Assembly: GCA_017438305.1 (NCBI GenBank)
Contig: JAFRVX010000106.1
Location: forward strand, 1-40,495
Length of the DNA: 40,495 bases
Direction: 5' to 3'
Origin: Lachnospiraceae bacterium
Lineage (GTDB): Bacteria; Bacillota; Clostridia; Lachnospirales; Lachnospiraceae
Shown here: one piece after another, positions 31,175 to 39,462 of the stretch
How the letters are laid out: every line of letters begins with the position of its first letter
Numbering within the stretch: the stretch's first letter is position 1
The notes under the pieces: model-generated
What the model saw: the letters and a program-made list of their open reading frames with translations, nothing else
What the model was told of the DNA's origin: nothing
Database searches by the model: none
Made by a program: the position numbers and the translations under genes

Positions 31175-32452
31175 ATGGCAAGAGGCTATATCGCCGTGGT
31201 CCGTGTAACAGACAACGGGCCTTATGTAACCGAGTTCATCCTGCCCGTCGGCAGGACGTTGAAACAGGGGGCTGTGGACAAGGATACCTTTACGGTCTAT
31301 GTGGAAAAATATGACATGGAAGGCAATCCGGTCATGGTCAACAAGCGCCGTCCCAAATTTATGGGAGAGCAGGTGGAGAAGGCTGCCCGGAAAGGCTATA
31401 TCGAGATCCGGGACGCTTACGTTTCCGACCTTCAGGGCGAGAAAAAGGAAGAGGGCGAGTACATCACCCTGAAGACCGCTTTCGGTCCGGTCTATTCCCT
31501 GACCGCGGAAGTGGAATACCGCAGATTCAACGAATATGTGGCCACCTTCCATACCATCGCCCAGAAGAAAGAGATCGTGGACGGCGATGATGTGATCGTG
31601 GGCCTGGTCTATGACAAGAAGATCGAGAACCGTCAGCCGGATCTTTACGGCTGGATCGATTCCGTTTCCACCTATGAAGAGCTGCCGCTGAAATACGGCT
31701 ATTTTGTTCCCCAGGAAAAGGGCGGCCTGCATCCCCTGGTCATCTGGCTCCACGGCGCAGGCGAAGGCGGCCAGGACCCCAAGGCGGCTTACTCCGCAAA
31801 CCGTGTGGTGGCTCTTTCCCAGAAGCATGCCCAGGATCTTTTCGGCGGCGCCTATGTGCTGGCGCCCCAGTGCCCGACTTACTGGATGGATTCCGGTTCC
31901 GGCGGCATCGAATTTAACGGGAAGACCAAATATACGCCCTCCCTTCTGGCCCTTATCGACGAGTTCATCGAAAAGAACCCCGGGATCGATAAGAACCGCA
32001 TCTACATCGGCGGCGATTCCAACGGCGGCTTCATGACCCTCCGTCTGGTCCTGGATTTCCCGGAGAGATGGACGGCGGCTTTCCCGGTCTGCGAAGCGGT
32101 TCCGGACGACACCATTACCGATGAGCAGATCGAAAACATCAAAAACGTCCCCATCTGGTTCGTGACCTGCGAAGAAGACACCACGGTTCCGCCGGAGAAA
32201 TGCCCGGTGGCCACCTACCGCCGCTTAAAGGCAGCCGGCGCGCCGGACGTGCACTGCACCATGTGGGACGTCATTGAAGACATCCACGGCAATTTCGAGC
32301 CGGTGGACGGAAAGCCCTATAAATACTACGGCCACTTCTCCTGGGTCCCCACGCTGAACGACGACTGCCGCCTGGATCTGGACAAGAAGCCCGTGGTTTA
32401 TAACGGCAAGGAAGTTTCCATCCTCGAATGGCTGTCCCTGCACAGCAAATAA
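31175..32452 (+). CDS. Prolyl-oligopeptidase/PHB-depolymerase-like esterase
   Basis: A 425-residue alpha/beta-hydrolase with an N-terminal beta-rich domain (about residues 1-165, VAVVRVTDNGPYVTEFILPV-like strands) seen in bacterial esterases annotated as prolyl-oligopeptidase family or PHB depolymerase-like. Catalytic set: oxyanion HG in WLHGAGEGG (about 191-199), nucleophile S282 in GGDSNGGF, Asp in CEEDTTVPPE and His in YGHFSW near residue 390. No signal peptide. AAAGGAG precedes the ATG. Codon use is biased like that of the GH3 gene, suggesting good expression. Substrate unknown; glucuronoyl, acetyl and feruloyl ester cleavage are all possible. Confidence 0.87.
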   Translation: MARGYIAVVRVTDNGPYVTEFILPVGRTLKQGAVDKDTFTVYVEKYDMEGNPVMVNKRRPKFMGEQVEKAARKGYIEIRDAYVSDLQGEKKEEGEYITLKTAFGPVYSLTAEVEYRRFNEYVATFHTIAQKKEIVDGDDVIVGLVYDKKIENRQPDLYGWIDSVSTYEELPLKYGYFVPQEKGGLHPLVIWLHGAGEGGQDPKAAYSANRVVALSQKHAQDLFGGAYVLAPQCPTYWMDSGSGGIEFNGKTKYTPSLLALIDEFIEKNPGIDKNRIYIGGDSNGGFMTLRLVLDFPERWTAAFPVCEAVPDDTITDEQIENIKNVPIWFVTCEEDTTVPPEKCPVATYRRLKAAGAPDVHCTMWDVIEDIHGNFEPVDGKPYKYYGHFSWVPTLNDDCRLDLDKKPVVYNGKEVSILEWLSLHSK

Positions 32453-32457
32453 GGTTC

Positions 32458-32493
32458 AAAAACATCATGACCACCGGTTTTGCCGGTGGTCAT
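32458..32493. terminator. Terminator shared by convergent genes
   Basis: 11-bp perfect stem (32467-32477 with 32483-32493). On the minus strand it is followed within five bases by a TTTTT run, so it suits the kinase/HTH operon best; it also lies 14 bp after the plus-strand esterase stop. Confidence 0.7.
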
Positions 32494-32557
32494 GGTTGAG
32501 CAGCTATAGTCTTCAGAATCCAAATGCCCATTAATGACGGGCAGCAGATCCGAATGG

Positions 32558-33025
32558 TTACTCTTCTATACTTTTTACCGGACAGACCGGTTCCAGATGG
32601 TTTTCCTGAAGGAGCCGGTCTATTTCGTGGATGTCATAGATCCCGTTGTTAATGGCGATGATCAGAAGGGCATCCCGATCGATCTTCGCGTACAGCGGCG
32701 AAAAACCGTAGAGTTTCAGCGCCGTCTGGGTCTCCTTAAGATCAAACCGGCCGCCCAGACAGAGCCGCAGGATCACGTCCCGTTTTTTGGTATGCTTTTC
32801 TCCGGAGATCAGTTTATAGCCGTAACCTTCGGAAATATCTCCGGTAAGAAAGACATCCTGCTGTTTCAGGCCCTTGCTTTTAATGGTTTCCCTCATAAAG
32901 GAAGAAAAAGGCTGCTCGCCGTTTATCAGGCTATCCCGGTTTTCTTCCTGGAATTTCGAAAAATCCGAAGGCCGGGTGCCGGACAGAATATCTGTCAGAG
33001 TCCCGGTGGTCTTTATTTCTTTCAT
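32558..33025 (-). CDS. Small HTH-like protein coupled to the kinase gene
   Basis: A 155-residue protein. The segment from about 40 to 110 reads like a diverged XRE-type helix-turn-helix (MRETIKSKGLKQQDVFLTGD, then SEGYGYKLISGEKHTKKRD and LRLCLGGRFDLKETQ), followed by a helical tail. ATG 33025 overlaps the kinase stop codon by one base (TGATG), and AAAGGAG sits inside the end of the kinase gene, so translation is probably coupled. This start is preferred over GTG 33028. A regulator or kinase substrate is the natural guess; I recall similar pairs in Clostridia, but no experiment is known to me. Confidence 0.75.
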   Translation of the reverse strand: MKEIKTTGTLTDILSGTRPSDFSKFQEENRDSLINGEQPFSSFMRETIKSKGLKQQDVFLTGDISEGYGYKLISGEKHTKKRDVILRLCLGGRFDLKETQTALKLYGFSPLYAKIDRDALLIIAINNGIYDIHEIDRLLQENHLEPVCPVKSIEE

Positions 33026-34122
33026 CACGTCTCCTTTACAAATATCGCGCTTAATAAAACGATGACCATAACCCAGGCCAGGATCAGAGCGGCGTCCGCC
33101 AGGACGACCAGGACGATCCGGAGCGCCGGATGCTTTACACGGTTAAGATGCAGCTTTTCCTGAATGCTCAGATAGTTCCCGGAAAAGAAAGCAATGGAAA
33201 GAAACATGCCGAGACAGCCGATCCGGTTGATAATATGCACCGTTTTCGAGGCCCCTTCCTGGCGCCAGCTCAGGGCGACGATGAATATGACAACATAACC
33301 CAGAACGCCCAGGATCATCTTCCAGATCTTCCCGGTCCTGAATCCCGGAGGAAGAAACCGCCTCCAGCCCGGCGGAGTCCTGGTCTGAGCAGCTGCCGGA
33401 GATCCGTTTACTGCAGCGAGAAGCGCCCGGGCCAGGGCATCGGTATCCCGGTAACGTTCTTCGGGATCCATTTTCGTACAGGTTTCCACAATGGTCTTCA
33501 GCGGTTCAGGCGCCATAAGATCCTGGGGGAACCGCCCCGTTAAAAGAACATTTAAAAGTACCCCCAGGGCGTAAATATCCGTTTCCGGACCGGAAGGGCG
33601 GAAGCCGTACTGCTCCGGCGCGGCATAACCCTGTGTCCCTAAAAGATGCGTATCCCGGGACTGTTCATCCTTCGCATACTTGGCGGCATCCATATCGATG
33701 AGCGTCAGCTTGCCGTCTTCCGAAACGATAACATTCGAAGGCTTGATGTCCCGGTGAATGATGGGCGGCCGGAAGTGATGAAGATCAAAAAGGATGCGGC
33801 AGAGCTGCAGCACATAATTCACGGAGATTTCCCGGCCGGGAAGGCCGGAGGTATCCAGAAGATCCTGGAGGGACGTGCCGTTGATGTATTCTTCGATGAG
33901 GATCAGGGTCCCGTCCTCCTGAAACAGATCATAGATCCGGGGGATATGAGGAACAGGATTTTCCTTCAGGTGAGTCAGCACCGGCAGATCATAAACCTGC
34001 AGGGTCTTTTTGACAAATATACGGCCGCTCTCCGTATGCTGAACCAGAAAGACCCGGTGGGGTCCGTTCAGAACGGAGATTTCTTTATAGTAGGATAAAC
34101 GGCTTCTTTCTTCCAGTGTCAC
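33025..34122 (-). CDS. Serine/threonine protein kinase with C-terminal membrane segments
   Basis: A 365-residue Hanks-type kinase. Catalytic domain about residues 10-250: ATP lysine at K38/K39 (FVKK), HRDIKPSN (123-130, D125), the DFG motif replaced by DMD (143-145, as in related Clostridial kinases), GTQGYAAPEQYG (162-173) and SGPETDIYALGVLL. The C-terminal about 100 residues hold three hydrophobic segments (about 270-290, 300-320, 335-362), with no PASTA domain, so the kinase is cytoplasmic and membrane-anchored. Start is GTG (34120-34122), with a weak, long-spaced GAGGA. It heads a two-gene unit with the HTH-like gene. Confidence 0.9.
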   Translation of the reverse strand: MTLEERSRLSYYKEISVLNGPHRVFLVQHTESGRIFVKKTLQVYDLPVLTHLKENPVPHIPRIYDLFQEDGTLILIEEYINGTSLQDLLDTSGLPGREISVNYVLQLCRILFDLHHFRPPIIHRDIKPSNVIVSEDGKLTLIDMDAAKYAKDEQSRDTHLLGTQGYAAPEQYGFRPSGPETDIYALGVLLNVLLTGRFPQDLMAPEPLKTIVETCTKMDPEERYRDTDALARALLAAVNGSPAAAQTRTPPGWRRFLPPGFRTGKIWKMILGVLGYVVIFIVALSWRQEGASKTVHIINRIGCLGMFLSIAFFSGNYLSIQEKLHLNRVKHPALRIVLVVLADAALILAWVMVIVLLSAIFVKET

Positions 34123-34492
34123 GGCTTTTTTAATTCCTCTGATTCATATTTTACTGAGGCCGGAAAGGACATCCTTCCAGATCTCAGTAAGTCAGGTGAG
34201 TTTTCGTAAGGTAATCCAAGCTATCGTAAAGTATCTGTTTTACCCCGCGGCGGACAGACAGCCGGGCAGCGTTAAAGCGGAGTTATTTCAAGGCGTGAGC
34301 TCGATGTTTCCGTATATAGCTCCGGGTAAAGTTTCTAATATTGTTCCGAAGATCTTTCGGATATAGTTTATAGCAAAAATCCCTGATTGACCAGTACTTT
34401 CAGGATCGAAGCCGAAATTCCCCCTGTTTGGTGGGAACGGGACAGAGGCGCAGATGATAGAATAAGCTGACTAAATCTCATAGGAGGCGAAA
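34123..34492. other. Divergent intergenic region
   Basis: Contains two CGTAAGGTAATC/CGTAAAGTATC-like copies 22-23 bp apart (34208-34242) and a possible -10 (TAGAAT, 34459-34464) with no matching -35. No gene seen. Confidence 0.45.
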
Positions 34493-35449
34493 ATGAAAAA
34501 GATCGCTGTGATATTTCTTGCCATGATTCTTGCCGCGGCATGTACGGCCTGCACGGGAAGTTCTGCTCCGTCGGGAAGATCGGCAGAATCCCGGACGGCA
34601 GAGAACGGAAAAGAATCCAAAACAGAAGCTGCGGGAACGGAAAAGGCCGAAGTGACTTCCGAAGCGGAGGCATCGAAGGAAGAGAAGACTTCAGAACAGG
34701 CAGCAGAGGAGAGCATAGAGGAAACCGTGCTTCTTGATGAGTCAGGGGTGGTCATTACCGCCAGGAGTCTGGATAAAAAGGCCCTGTTTGGTCCGGAACT
34801 GAAGCTTCTGATCGAAAATAATTCCGGAAAATCCTTAACCTTCCAGTGCAGCAATACCTGCATCAACGGCTATATGGCAGGAAACATGCTGTCGGAGACG
34901 GTGGCGGACGGAAAAAAGGTTAATGCGGATCTGACCTTTATGTCAACTGTCCTTAAGCGCTGCGGGATAGATACCATAGCAGAGATCGAGATGGCTTTTC
35001 ACATCTTCGATTCGGAGAGCTGGGACAACTATCTGGATACAGAGCTGATTTCCCTGAAGACTGCTGCTTTTGACACCTATAAACAGCAGTTCGACGATTC
35101 CGGAGAAGTGGTCTACGAAGGAAATGAGGTAAAAATAGTCTCTAAGGGTATTTCTGAAGATTCCATTCTGGGAACAGGGCTTGGTATGTATATTGAAAAT
35201 AACACTTCAGCCCCCCTTACCGCTTCCGCCAGGAATGTGTCGGTGAACGGCTTCATGCTGGACGCTGTGTTCGCGGCGACGGTTCTTCCGGGAAAACATG
35301 ACGTCAGCGATATGACATTCTTAAGTTCATCGCTTAAGGATAATGATATCGAAAAAATAGAAACCGTAGAGATGTCATTCCATATCTACAATTCAGAAAG
35401 CTGGGATACGCTGGTCGATACGGATCCGGTAACCCTGGAATTTAACTAA
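34493..35449 (+). CDS. Lipoprotein with two copies of a beta-rich domain
   Basis: A 318-residue predicted lipoprotein: MKKIAVIFLAMILAAAC with C17 (or C20) as lipid-attached Cys, then a Ser/Glu/Lys-rich linker to about residue 78. The rest is a tandem duplication. Copy 1 (about 79-190) has SGVVITARSL, LLIENNSGKSL, CINGYM, FHIFDSESWDNY. Copy 2 (about 205-318) has EVKIVSKGIS, MYIENNTSAPL, SVNGFM, FHIYNSESWDTL. Each ends with a strand before DxE/DPV. The domain resembles small extracellular beta-sandwich repeats; I do not know the family name. GGAGG precedes the ATG. The membrane-protein gene follows 34 bp later. Confidence 0.82.
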   Translation: MKKIAVIFLAMILAAACTACTGSSAPSGRSAESRTAENGKESKTEAAGTEKAEVTSEAEASKEEKTSEQAAEESIEETVLLDESGVVITARSLDKKALFGPELKLLIENNSGKSLTFQCSNTCINGYMAGNMLSETVADGKKVNADLTFMSTVLKRCGIDTIAEIEMAFHIFDSESWDNYLDTELISLKTAAFDTYKQQFDDSGEVVYEGNEVKIVSKGISEDSILGTGLGMYIENNTSAPLTASARNVSVNGFMLDAVFAATVLPGKHDVSDMTFLSSSLKDNDIEKIETVEMSFHIYNSESWDTLVDTDPVTLEFN

Positions 35450-35483
35450 GAGATACAGATCTGAAAACTGTCAGGAGGAGATC

Positions 35484-35846
35484 ATGAAAGTATTTAAACT
35501 TGTTGCAGGCATTTTATGTATTATCCTTTCGGCGTTCGTCGTTTTCCAGTCATGCGCTGCCGGATTATCCAATACGCTTTCCGAAAACGGAGAGGTGAGC
35601 GGAAGCGCGGGTGTGATCGTGGCCGTCTTCCTGCTGGTCGGCGGGATCGTCATGATCGCCACACGGACAAAGGAAGGAAAAGGCGGCTCCATTGCAGCGG
35701 CGGTTCTCTTTGTTCTGGCCGCCCTGGTCGGCTTTATGATGGCAGGAAGCTATTCGGATCTTAAGATCTGGTCCGGACTCTGCGCTGTTCTGGCGGTAGT
35801 GAATATCGTATCGGCGGTGATGGCAAAGAGGGGAAGTAAGGTCTGA
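35484..35846 (+). CDS. Small membrane protein (about four helices)
   Basis: A 120-residue protein with four hydrophobic segments (about 5-27, 42-60, 68-88, 93-113) separated by short loops, the first loop carrying SNTLSENGEVSGS. I do not recognise the family beyond a small predicted integral membrane protein. GGAGG before ATG; only 34 bp after the lipoprotein stop, so the two form an operon. The terminator at 35911 closes the unit. The first segment has a Cys (QSCAAG), but it is not a good lipobox. Confidence 0.75.
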   Translation: MKVFKLVAGILCIILSAFVVFQSCAAGLSNTLSENGEVSGSAGVIVAVFLLVGGIVMIATRTKEGKGGSIAAAVLFVLAALVGFMMAGSYSDLKIWSGLCAVLAVVNIVSAVMAKRGSKV

Positions 35847-35910
35847 GACGGCTTTTCGGAAAAGCCCCGGGGAAATAAGAAATAAGAAAAAACAGAAGAA
35901 CAGTAAAAGG

Positions 35911-35945
35911 ACGCAGCTGTCAGGATAAAGGCAGCTGCGTTTTGT
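35911..35945 (+). terminator. Intrinsic terminator
   Basis: Perfect 9-bp stem ACGCAGCTG (35911-35919) with CAGCTGCGT (35932-35940), then TTTTG. It closes the lipoprotein/membrane-protein operon. Confidence 0.8.
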
Positions 35946-36075
35946 TATGCAGAAAAGGGAAAAATAAAGGACCTCTGACTTTTTTCGATTGAGCAGCAGG
36001 AGTCTGAGTGATACAGTAAGAACAGCTGAGATTTTCCGAAACCCATGAAAGCGGCCGAGACCTCCGGGAGGACCG

Positions 36076-36112
36076 TTATGAAAACCCGAAAAAAATCTTA
36101 TTGAAAACCCGA
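36076..36112 (+). repeat. Direct repeat ahead of the ECF sigma operon
   Basis: TTATGAAAACCCGA (36076-36089) and TTATTGAAAACCCGA (36098-36112), about 23 bp apart. AAAAC-type -35 elements are common for ECF sigma factors, so autoregulation is possible, but no matching -10 was identified. Confidence 0.4.
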
Positions 36113-36191
36113 TCCCCATCTAACCTCAGGACGTGATTTACGAGCTATAGGGTAGAGGCGCCTGGAATGCATCAGGAAAGGAGGAGATCAG

Positions 36192-36752
36192 ATGAGCGAT
36201 TCCGAAATTGTGGCCTTGTTCTGCAATAAGGACGAAAACGCCGTGCGCGCGGCAGAAAGAGAATACGGCCGGTATCTTACGACCATAGCGGAGCATATTC
36301 TGGGAGACCCGGAAGATGCCCGGGAAGCCGTCAATGACACGTACCTGGCGGCCTGGCGGTCAGTGCCTGAAGTGAAGCCGGAAAGGCTTTCCCTGTTTCT
36401 TGCCAGACTGGTAAGGAGCATCTCCATCGACAAGGTGAGAAAACGCTCCAGCCTGAAGCGAAAAACATCGGAATATACCGTATGTCTGTCGGAAATAGAA
36501 GAGACCCTTCCCGGAGGAGTCGATCCCCAGGAAGTGGTGGAATACAAACTGCTGACGGAATCCATACAGGCTTTTCTGAACACGCTTTCCGTCACGAACA
36601 GAGATCTGTTCATCAGCCGGTACTTTTTCTTTGAGACACTGAAAGATGCCGCCTCCTGTCTGGAAATGACGGAGGATCAGGCAAAGAACCGGCTGTTCCA
36701 GATCCGCAGGAAACTGAAAGCATATCTTGAAAAGGAGGGCTATCAACTATGA
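36192..36752 (+). CDS. ECF-type RNA polymerase sigma factor
   Basis: A 186-residue sigma-70 family protein with regions 2 and 4 only. Region 2 spans about 8-85 (AEREYGRYLTTIAEHILGDP, EDAREAVNDTYLAAWRSVP, LARLVRSISIDKVRKR). Region 4 spans about 118-175 (LSVTNRDLFISRYFFFETLK, MTEDQAKNRLFQIRRKLKAY). AAAGGAGG precedes the ATG. Its last four bases overlap the start of the anti-sigma gene (ATGA), the classic coupled layout. It probably responds to an envelope signal relayed by its partner. Target promoters are unknown; see the direct repeat upstream. Confidence 0.9.
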   Translation: MSDSEIVALFCNKDENAVRAAEREYGRYLTTIAEHILGDPEDAREAVNDTYLAAWRSVPEVKPERLSLFLARLVRSISIDKVRKRSSLKRKTSEYTVCLSEIEETLPGGVDPQEVVEYKLLTESIQAFLNTLSVTNRDLFISRYFFFETLKDAASCLEMTEDQAKNRLFQIRRKLKAYLEKEGYQL

Positions 36753-37876
36753 AAGCTGACGATATTCTGGAAACCATGGGAAACCTGGATGATACCCTGC
36801 TCAGCCATACGGAAGACATGATCCTTCAAAGACAGACCGCCCCTGCCGGGAAGGAAGCCCTGCATACGGTGGGAGAGCCCCGGCATTCCGGAAACCGGAA
36901 GAAAGTCCTGTGGGCAGTCCTCGGCATTGCGGCAGCATTCCTGCTTCTGGCCGCCGCGATCCGTTTCCTGCCGAAAAACCATGGGCAGGAGAATACGACC
37001 ACCTCTCCCGGAGGCGCGCAGATGGCTGCCGGCAGCGAATGGATTATACTGGACGTTTTTCCGGGAGTTTATTATTATCCGGCCGGAGTTGACGCCCTTT
37101 CCCTTTATAATTTCCCCTATTCCACCGACGGCACGGGTGGGATCCGGTTCGAGATTACGAAGGAAGACCTGGGGGAAGCGCTGGGAAAGGTCAAAGACGC
37201 CGACGACAAACAGGCGGTAGGGCTGTCCGTCTACCAGTGCAGCAAAACCCCCGGCAGAAAGAATTTCTGTGTGCTGGATCAGAACGGCAGCCTGAAACTC
37301 TACCATGCCTACGGCTATATCAGCCATCTTACCGACGGAGGCACACTGGAAGAAACTTTTCGCACCTACGGTTTTCCGGACAGCTGCAAGGCCATGTCCA
37401 TCTGGGAAGAGCGGGAGGAGAATATCCTCTATCAGATAGAAGATAAGGAAACGCAGAAAAAGGTCTTTGAACTGCTGCTTTCCGGCGTCAATATCGGACT
37501 TGGCGAGGTGAACCGGCGGATGGTCAATCTGTGGAAAGAAACCTACGGAAATGACCAGATACAGTTTGACGAGGCAAGCCAGACCATCAAATTTTATCCG
37601 GGTACAGAAGCGCAGACAATCATTCACAATGGAACAGATTCCGATGATACCGGTGCCTGGGAGGAATTCAACTGGCCGGAGATGAATGAGCTGGAGGAAG
37701 CAGCCTATGCGCTCTGGGATAAGGACAGTAAAAACCTGCTGCTGGAAAATACCGACGGCTTCCGCCTGAGTATGAGCATCTACCCGCAGGTCAATTGTAT
37801 CAGCACCCTGGACAGCGGTCTTGATGTACCGGAAGATAAAATGATAGAGCTGATCAGCCTGCTGCAAAAGCCGTAA
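36749..37876 (+). CDS. Membrane-anchored anti-sigma factor-like protein
   Basis: A 375-residue single-pass protein. A short cytoplasmic N-terminus (about 1-50, DDILETMGNLDDTLL) precedes one membrane helix (53-74), then a large extracytoplasmic domain of about 300 residues without strong similarity I can name (FPGVYYYPAGVDALSLYNF, then MSIYPQVNCISTLDSGLD). It overlaps the ECF sigma gene by four bases and has AGGAGG upstream, so the two are co-translated. That context makes an anti-sigma role likely; the cytoplasmic part is short and lacks a zinc-type HxxxCxxC motif, so it is not a ZAS protein. Confidence 0.82.
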   Translation: MKADDILETMGNLDDTLLSHTEDMILQRQTAPAGKEALHTVGEPRHSGNRKKVLWAVLGIAAAFLLLAAAIRFLPKNHGQENTTTSPGGAQMAAGSEWIILDVFPGVYYYPAGVDALSLYNFPYSTDGTGGIRFEITKEDLGEALGKVKDADDKQAVGLSVYQCSKTPGRKNFCVLDQNGSLKLYHAYGYISHLTDGGTLEETFRTYGFPDSCKAMSIWEEREENILYQIEDKETQKKVFELLLSGVNIGLGEVNRRMVNLWKETYGNDQIQFDEASQTIKFYPGTEAQTIIHNGTDSDDTGAWEEFNWPEMNELEEAAYALWDKDSKNLLLENTDGFRLSMSIYPQVNCISTLDSGLDVPEDKMIELISLLQKP

Positions 37877-37933
37877 GGCTCTGTAAAGAAAGGGGCTCAG
37901 AAGACAGAGCTTTAAGACCGAGAATAGTAAACA

Positions 37934-37975
37934 GCCCCGCCTTACCGGTTATCCGTTAAGGCGGGGCCGATTTTT
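37934..37975 (+). terminator. Intrinsic terminator
   Basis: GCCCCGCCTTA (37934-37944) pairs with TAAGGCGGGGC (37957-37967), loop of 12, then GATTTTT. It closes the sigma/anti-sigma operon; the convergent Fe-S protein gene ends just beyond. Confidence 0.8.
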
Positions 37976-37980
37976 ATGGA

Positions 37981-39126
37981 TCATGCGCCGAAGAGTTCGG
38001 CGGTCTTTACCATTCTGTCGGCGATCTTTATGCCGAAGGGACATCTTTCTTCACAGGACCGGCAGCCCAGGCAGTCCCCGGCCTTGACCTCCAGCACCTC
38101 GTAATGAGAGCGGACAGAGTCCGGAACTTCCTCCCGGATGGTGGCCAGGTCATAGAGCTTGTTCACCATGGCGATGTCGATATTCACCGGGCAGGGTTTG
38201 CAGTGGCCGCAGTAGGTGCACTCGGCAGTATAAGCGTGCTTTGGCGCACTGGCCAGGACGGAAGCATAATCTTTTTCTTCATCGGAAGCGGTTTCGTAAG
38301 AGACGGCTTCTTCTATCTGCGCTTCGGAATCAAAGCCTGCCAGGACGGAAGCCACCGCCGGTCGGGTAAGGCAGTAATGCAGGCACTGAACCGGGGTCAG
38401 CTTTACGCCGAAGGGCGAGCGGGCCGGATCAAAGAGACGGCCGCCGGCAAAGCCTTTCATAACGGTAATGCCCACGTCGTTCGCTTCGCAAAGAGCGTAC
38501 AGCTCCGCCCTTTCCTTATTGATGCCGCCTAAGGAGGCGTCATATTCTTCCGCGAAGGCGACGCCCAGATCTTCATTGGGCGGCAGAAGGTCAAAGGCCG
38601 GATTCACGGAGAAGAGGATCATTTCGATGAAACCGGTCTCCACAGCCTTTTTTGCAATGACCGGGTTGTGGGTGGAAAGACCGATATGTTTTATGGTGCC
38701 GTTTTCTTTCAGAGACTTTACATAGCTGATATATTCCGTATTCATAACGGTTTCCCAGTCGGCTTCCGCATCCACGTAGTGGATCATGCCCAGATCGATA
38801 TAGTCTGTCTGAAGGAGGTCAAGAAGGTCCTGAAAAGCCTTCCTGACTTTATCGATCTCCCGGGTGCGGACATACTGCCCGTCCTGCCAGGTGGAGCCGA
38901 TATGGCCCTGGATGATCCAGTTTTCCCGATGGCCCTTCAGGGCGCTGCCGATGTTTTTCCGGATGCCGGGATCGGACATCCAGCAGTCTAAGATATTGAT
39001 ACCCTTTGCTTCAGCAAAGGAAAGCAGTTTTTCGGCATGGGAAGGATCCGTCGGACTGATCCATTCGCCGCCAAAACCTACTTCCGAGACCATAAGGCCT
39101 GTTTTTCCCAAACGTCTGTAATTCAT
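37981..39126 (-). CDS. Aldo/keto reductase-fold protein with two [4Fe-4S] clusters
   Basis: A 381-residue protein: TIM-barrel AKR domain (about 1-290), then a ferredoxin-like tail with CTYCGHCKPCPVNID and CLGCRSCEERCPFG for two [4Fe-4S] clusters. Of the AKR tetrad, D47 (ILDCW) and H116 (GMIHYVD) are kept, but the Tyr position reads D52 (DCWMSD) and the Lys position H75 (QGHIGS). Cluster-bearing AKR relatives are widespread in anaerobes. The losses argue against simple NAD(P)H carbonyl reduction. Start 39126 is set by GGAGG five bases upstream; ATG/GTG at 39150 is less good. Confidence 0.88.
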   Translation of the reverse strand: MNYRRLGKTGLMVSEVGFGGEWISPTDPSHAEKLLSFAEAKGINILDCWMSDPGIRKNIGSALKGHRENWIIQGHIGSTWQDGQYVRTREIDKVRKAFQDLLDLLQTDYIDLGMIHYVDAEADWETVMNTEYISYVKSLKENGTIKHIGLSTHNPVIAKKAVETGFIEMILFSVNPAFDLLPPNEDLGVAFAEEYDASLGGINKERAELYALCEANDVGITVMKGFAGGRLFDPARSPFGVKLTPVQCLHYCLTRPAVASVLAGFDSEAQIEEAVSYETASDEEKDYASVLASAPKHAYTAECTYCGHCKPCPVNIDIAMVNKLYDLATIREEVPDSVRSHYEVLEVKAGDCLGCRSCEERCPFGIKIADRMVKTAELFGA

Positions 39127-39276
39127 AGAAACCTCCGTATCAACTTTCATAGATTGATTTAAGCCGCATCATGCAGGCTGTATTTCTTCTTCAACAATAT
39201 CATACCCGGAGAGTGAAGCAGGGTCAAGCTTTACCCTGTCGTTTAGGCTGAATTCCTGCCGTTCGAGTCAGAGCAG

Positions 39277-39304
39277 TTGATTTAAAATACGGATGTGGTA
39301 TAGT
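39277..39304 (+). promoter_or_regulatory. Possible promoter 1 upstream of the DUF1349 remnant
   Basis: TTGATT (39277-39282), 16-bp spacer, TATAGT (39299-39304). Confidence 0.5.
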
Positions 39305-39346
39305 CAGGCTGCGGGGGAAAAGAGACCGCGAATAGGGCAAATTGCT

Positions 39347-39375
39347 TTGATATTCGGAAATCTTCGTGATAGAAT
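39347..39375 (+). promoter_or_regulatory. Possible promoter 2 upstream of the DUF1349 remnant
   Basis: TTGATA (39347-39352), 17-bp spacer, TAGAAT (39370-39375). Confidence 0.6.
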
Positions 39376-39462
39376 TCTTTCATGCTTCACCGGGGGGACA
39401 GGTCAGAAAAAACCTGGCAGCCCGGCATCCGGCAGTAAATCAGTGAACAGGAGAATGGCGAA

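Larger units (their letters stand above)
35847..36191. other. Intergenic region before the ECF sigma gene
   Basis: Holds the terminator at 35911 and a direct repeat at 36076-36112. The remaining sequence shows no further gene or clear sigma-A promoter. Confidence 0.5.
39127..39462. other. Intergenic region with two plus-strand promoters
   Basis: No gene. Contains TTGATT/16 bp/TATAGT (39277-39304) and TTGATA/17 bp/TAGAAT (39347-39375), both pointing at the decayed DUF1349 gene. Confidence 0.55.
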
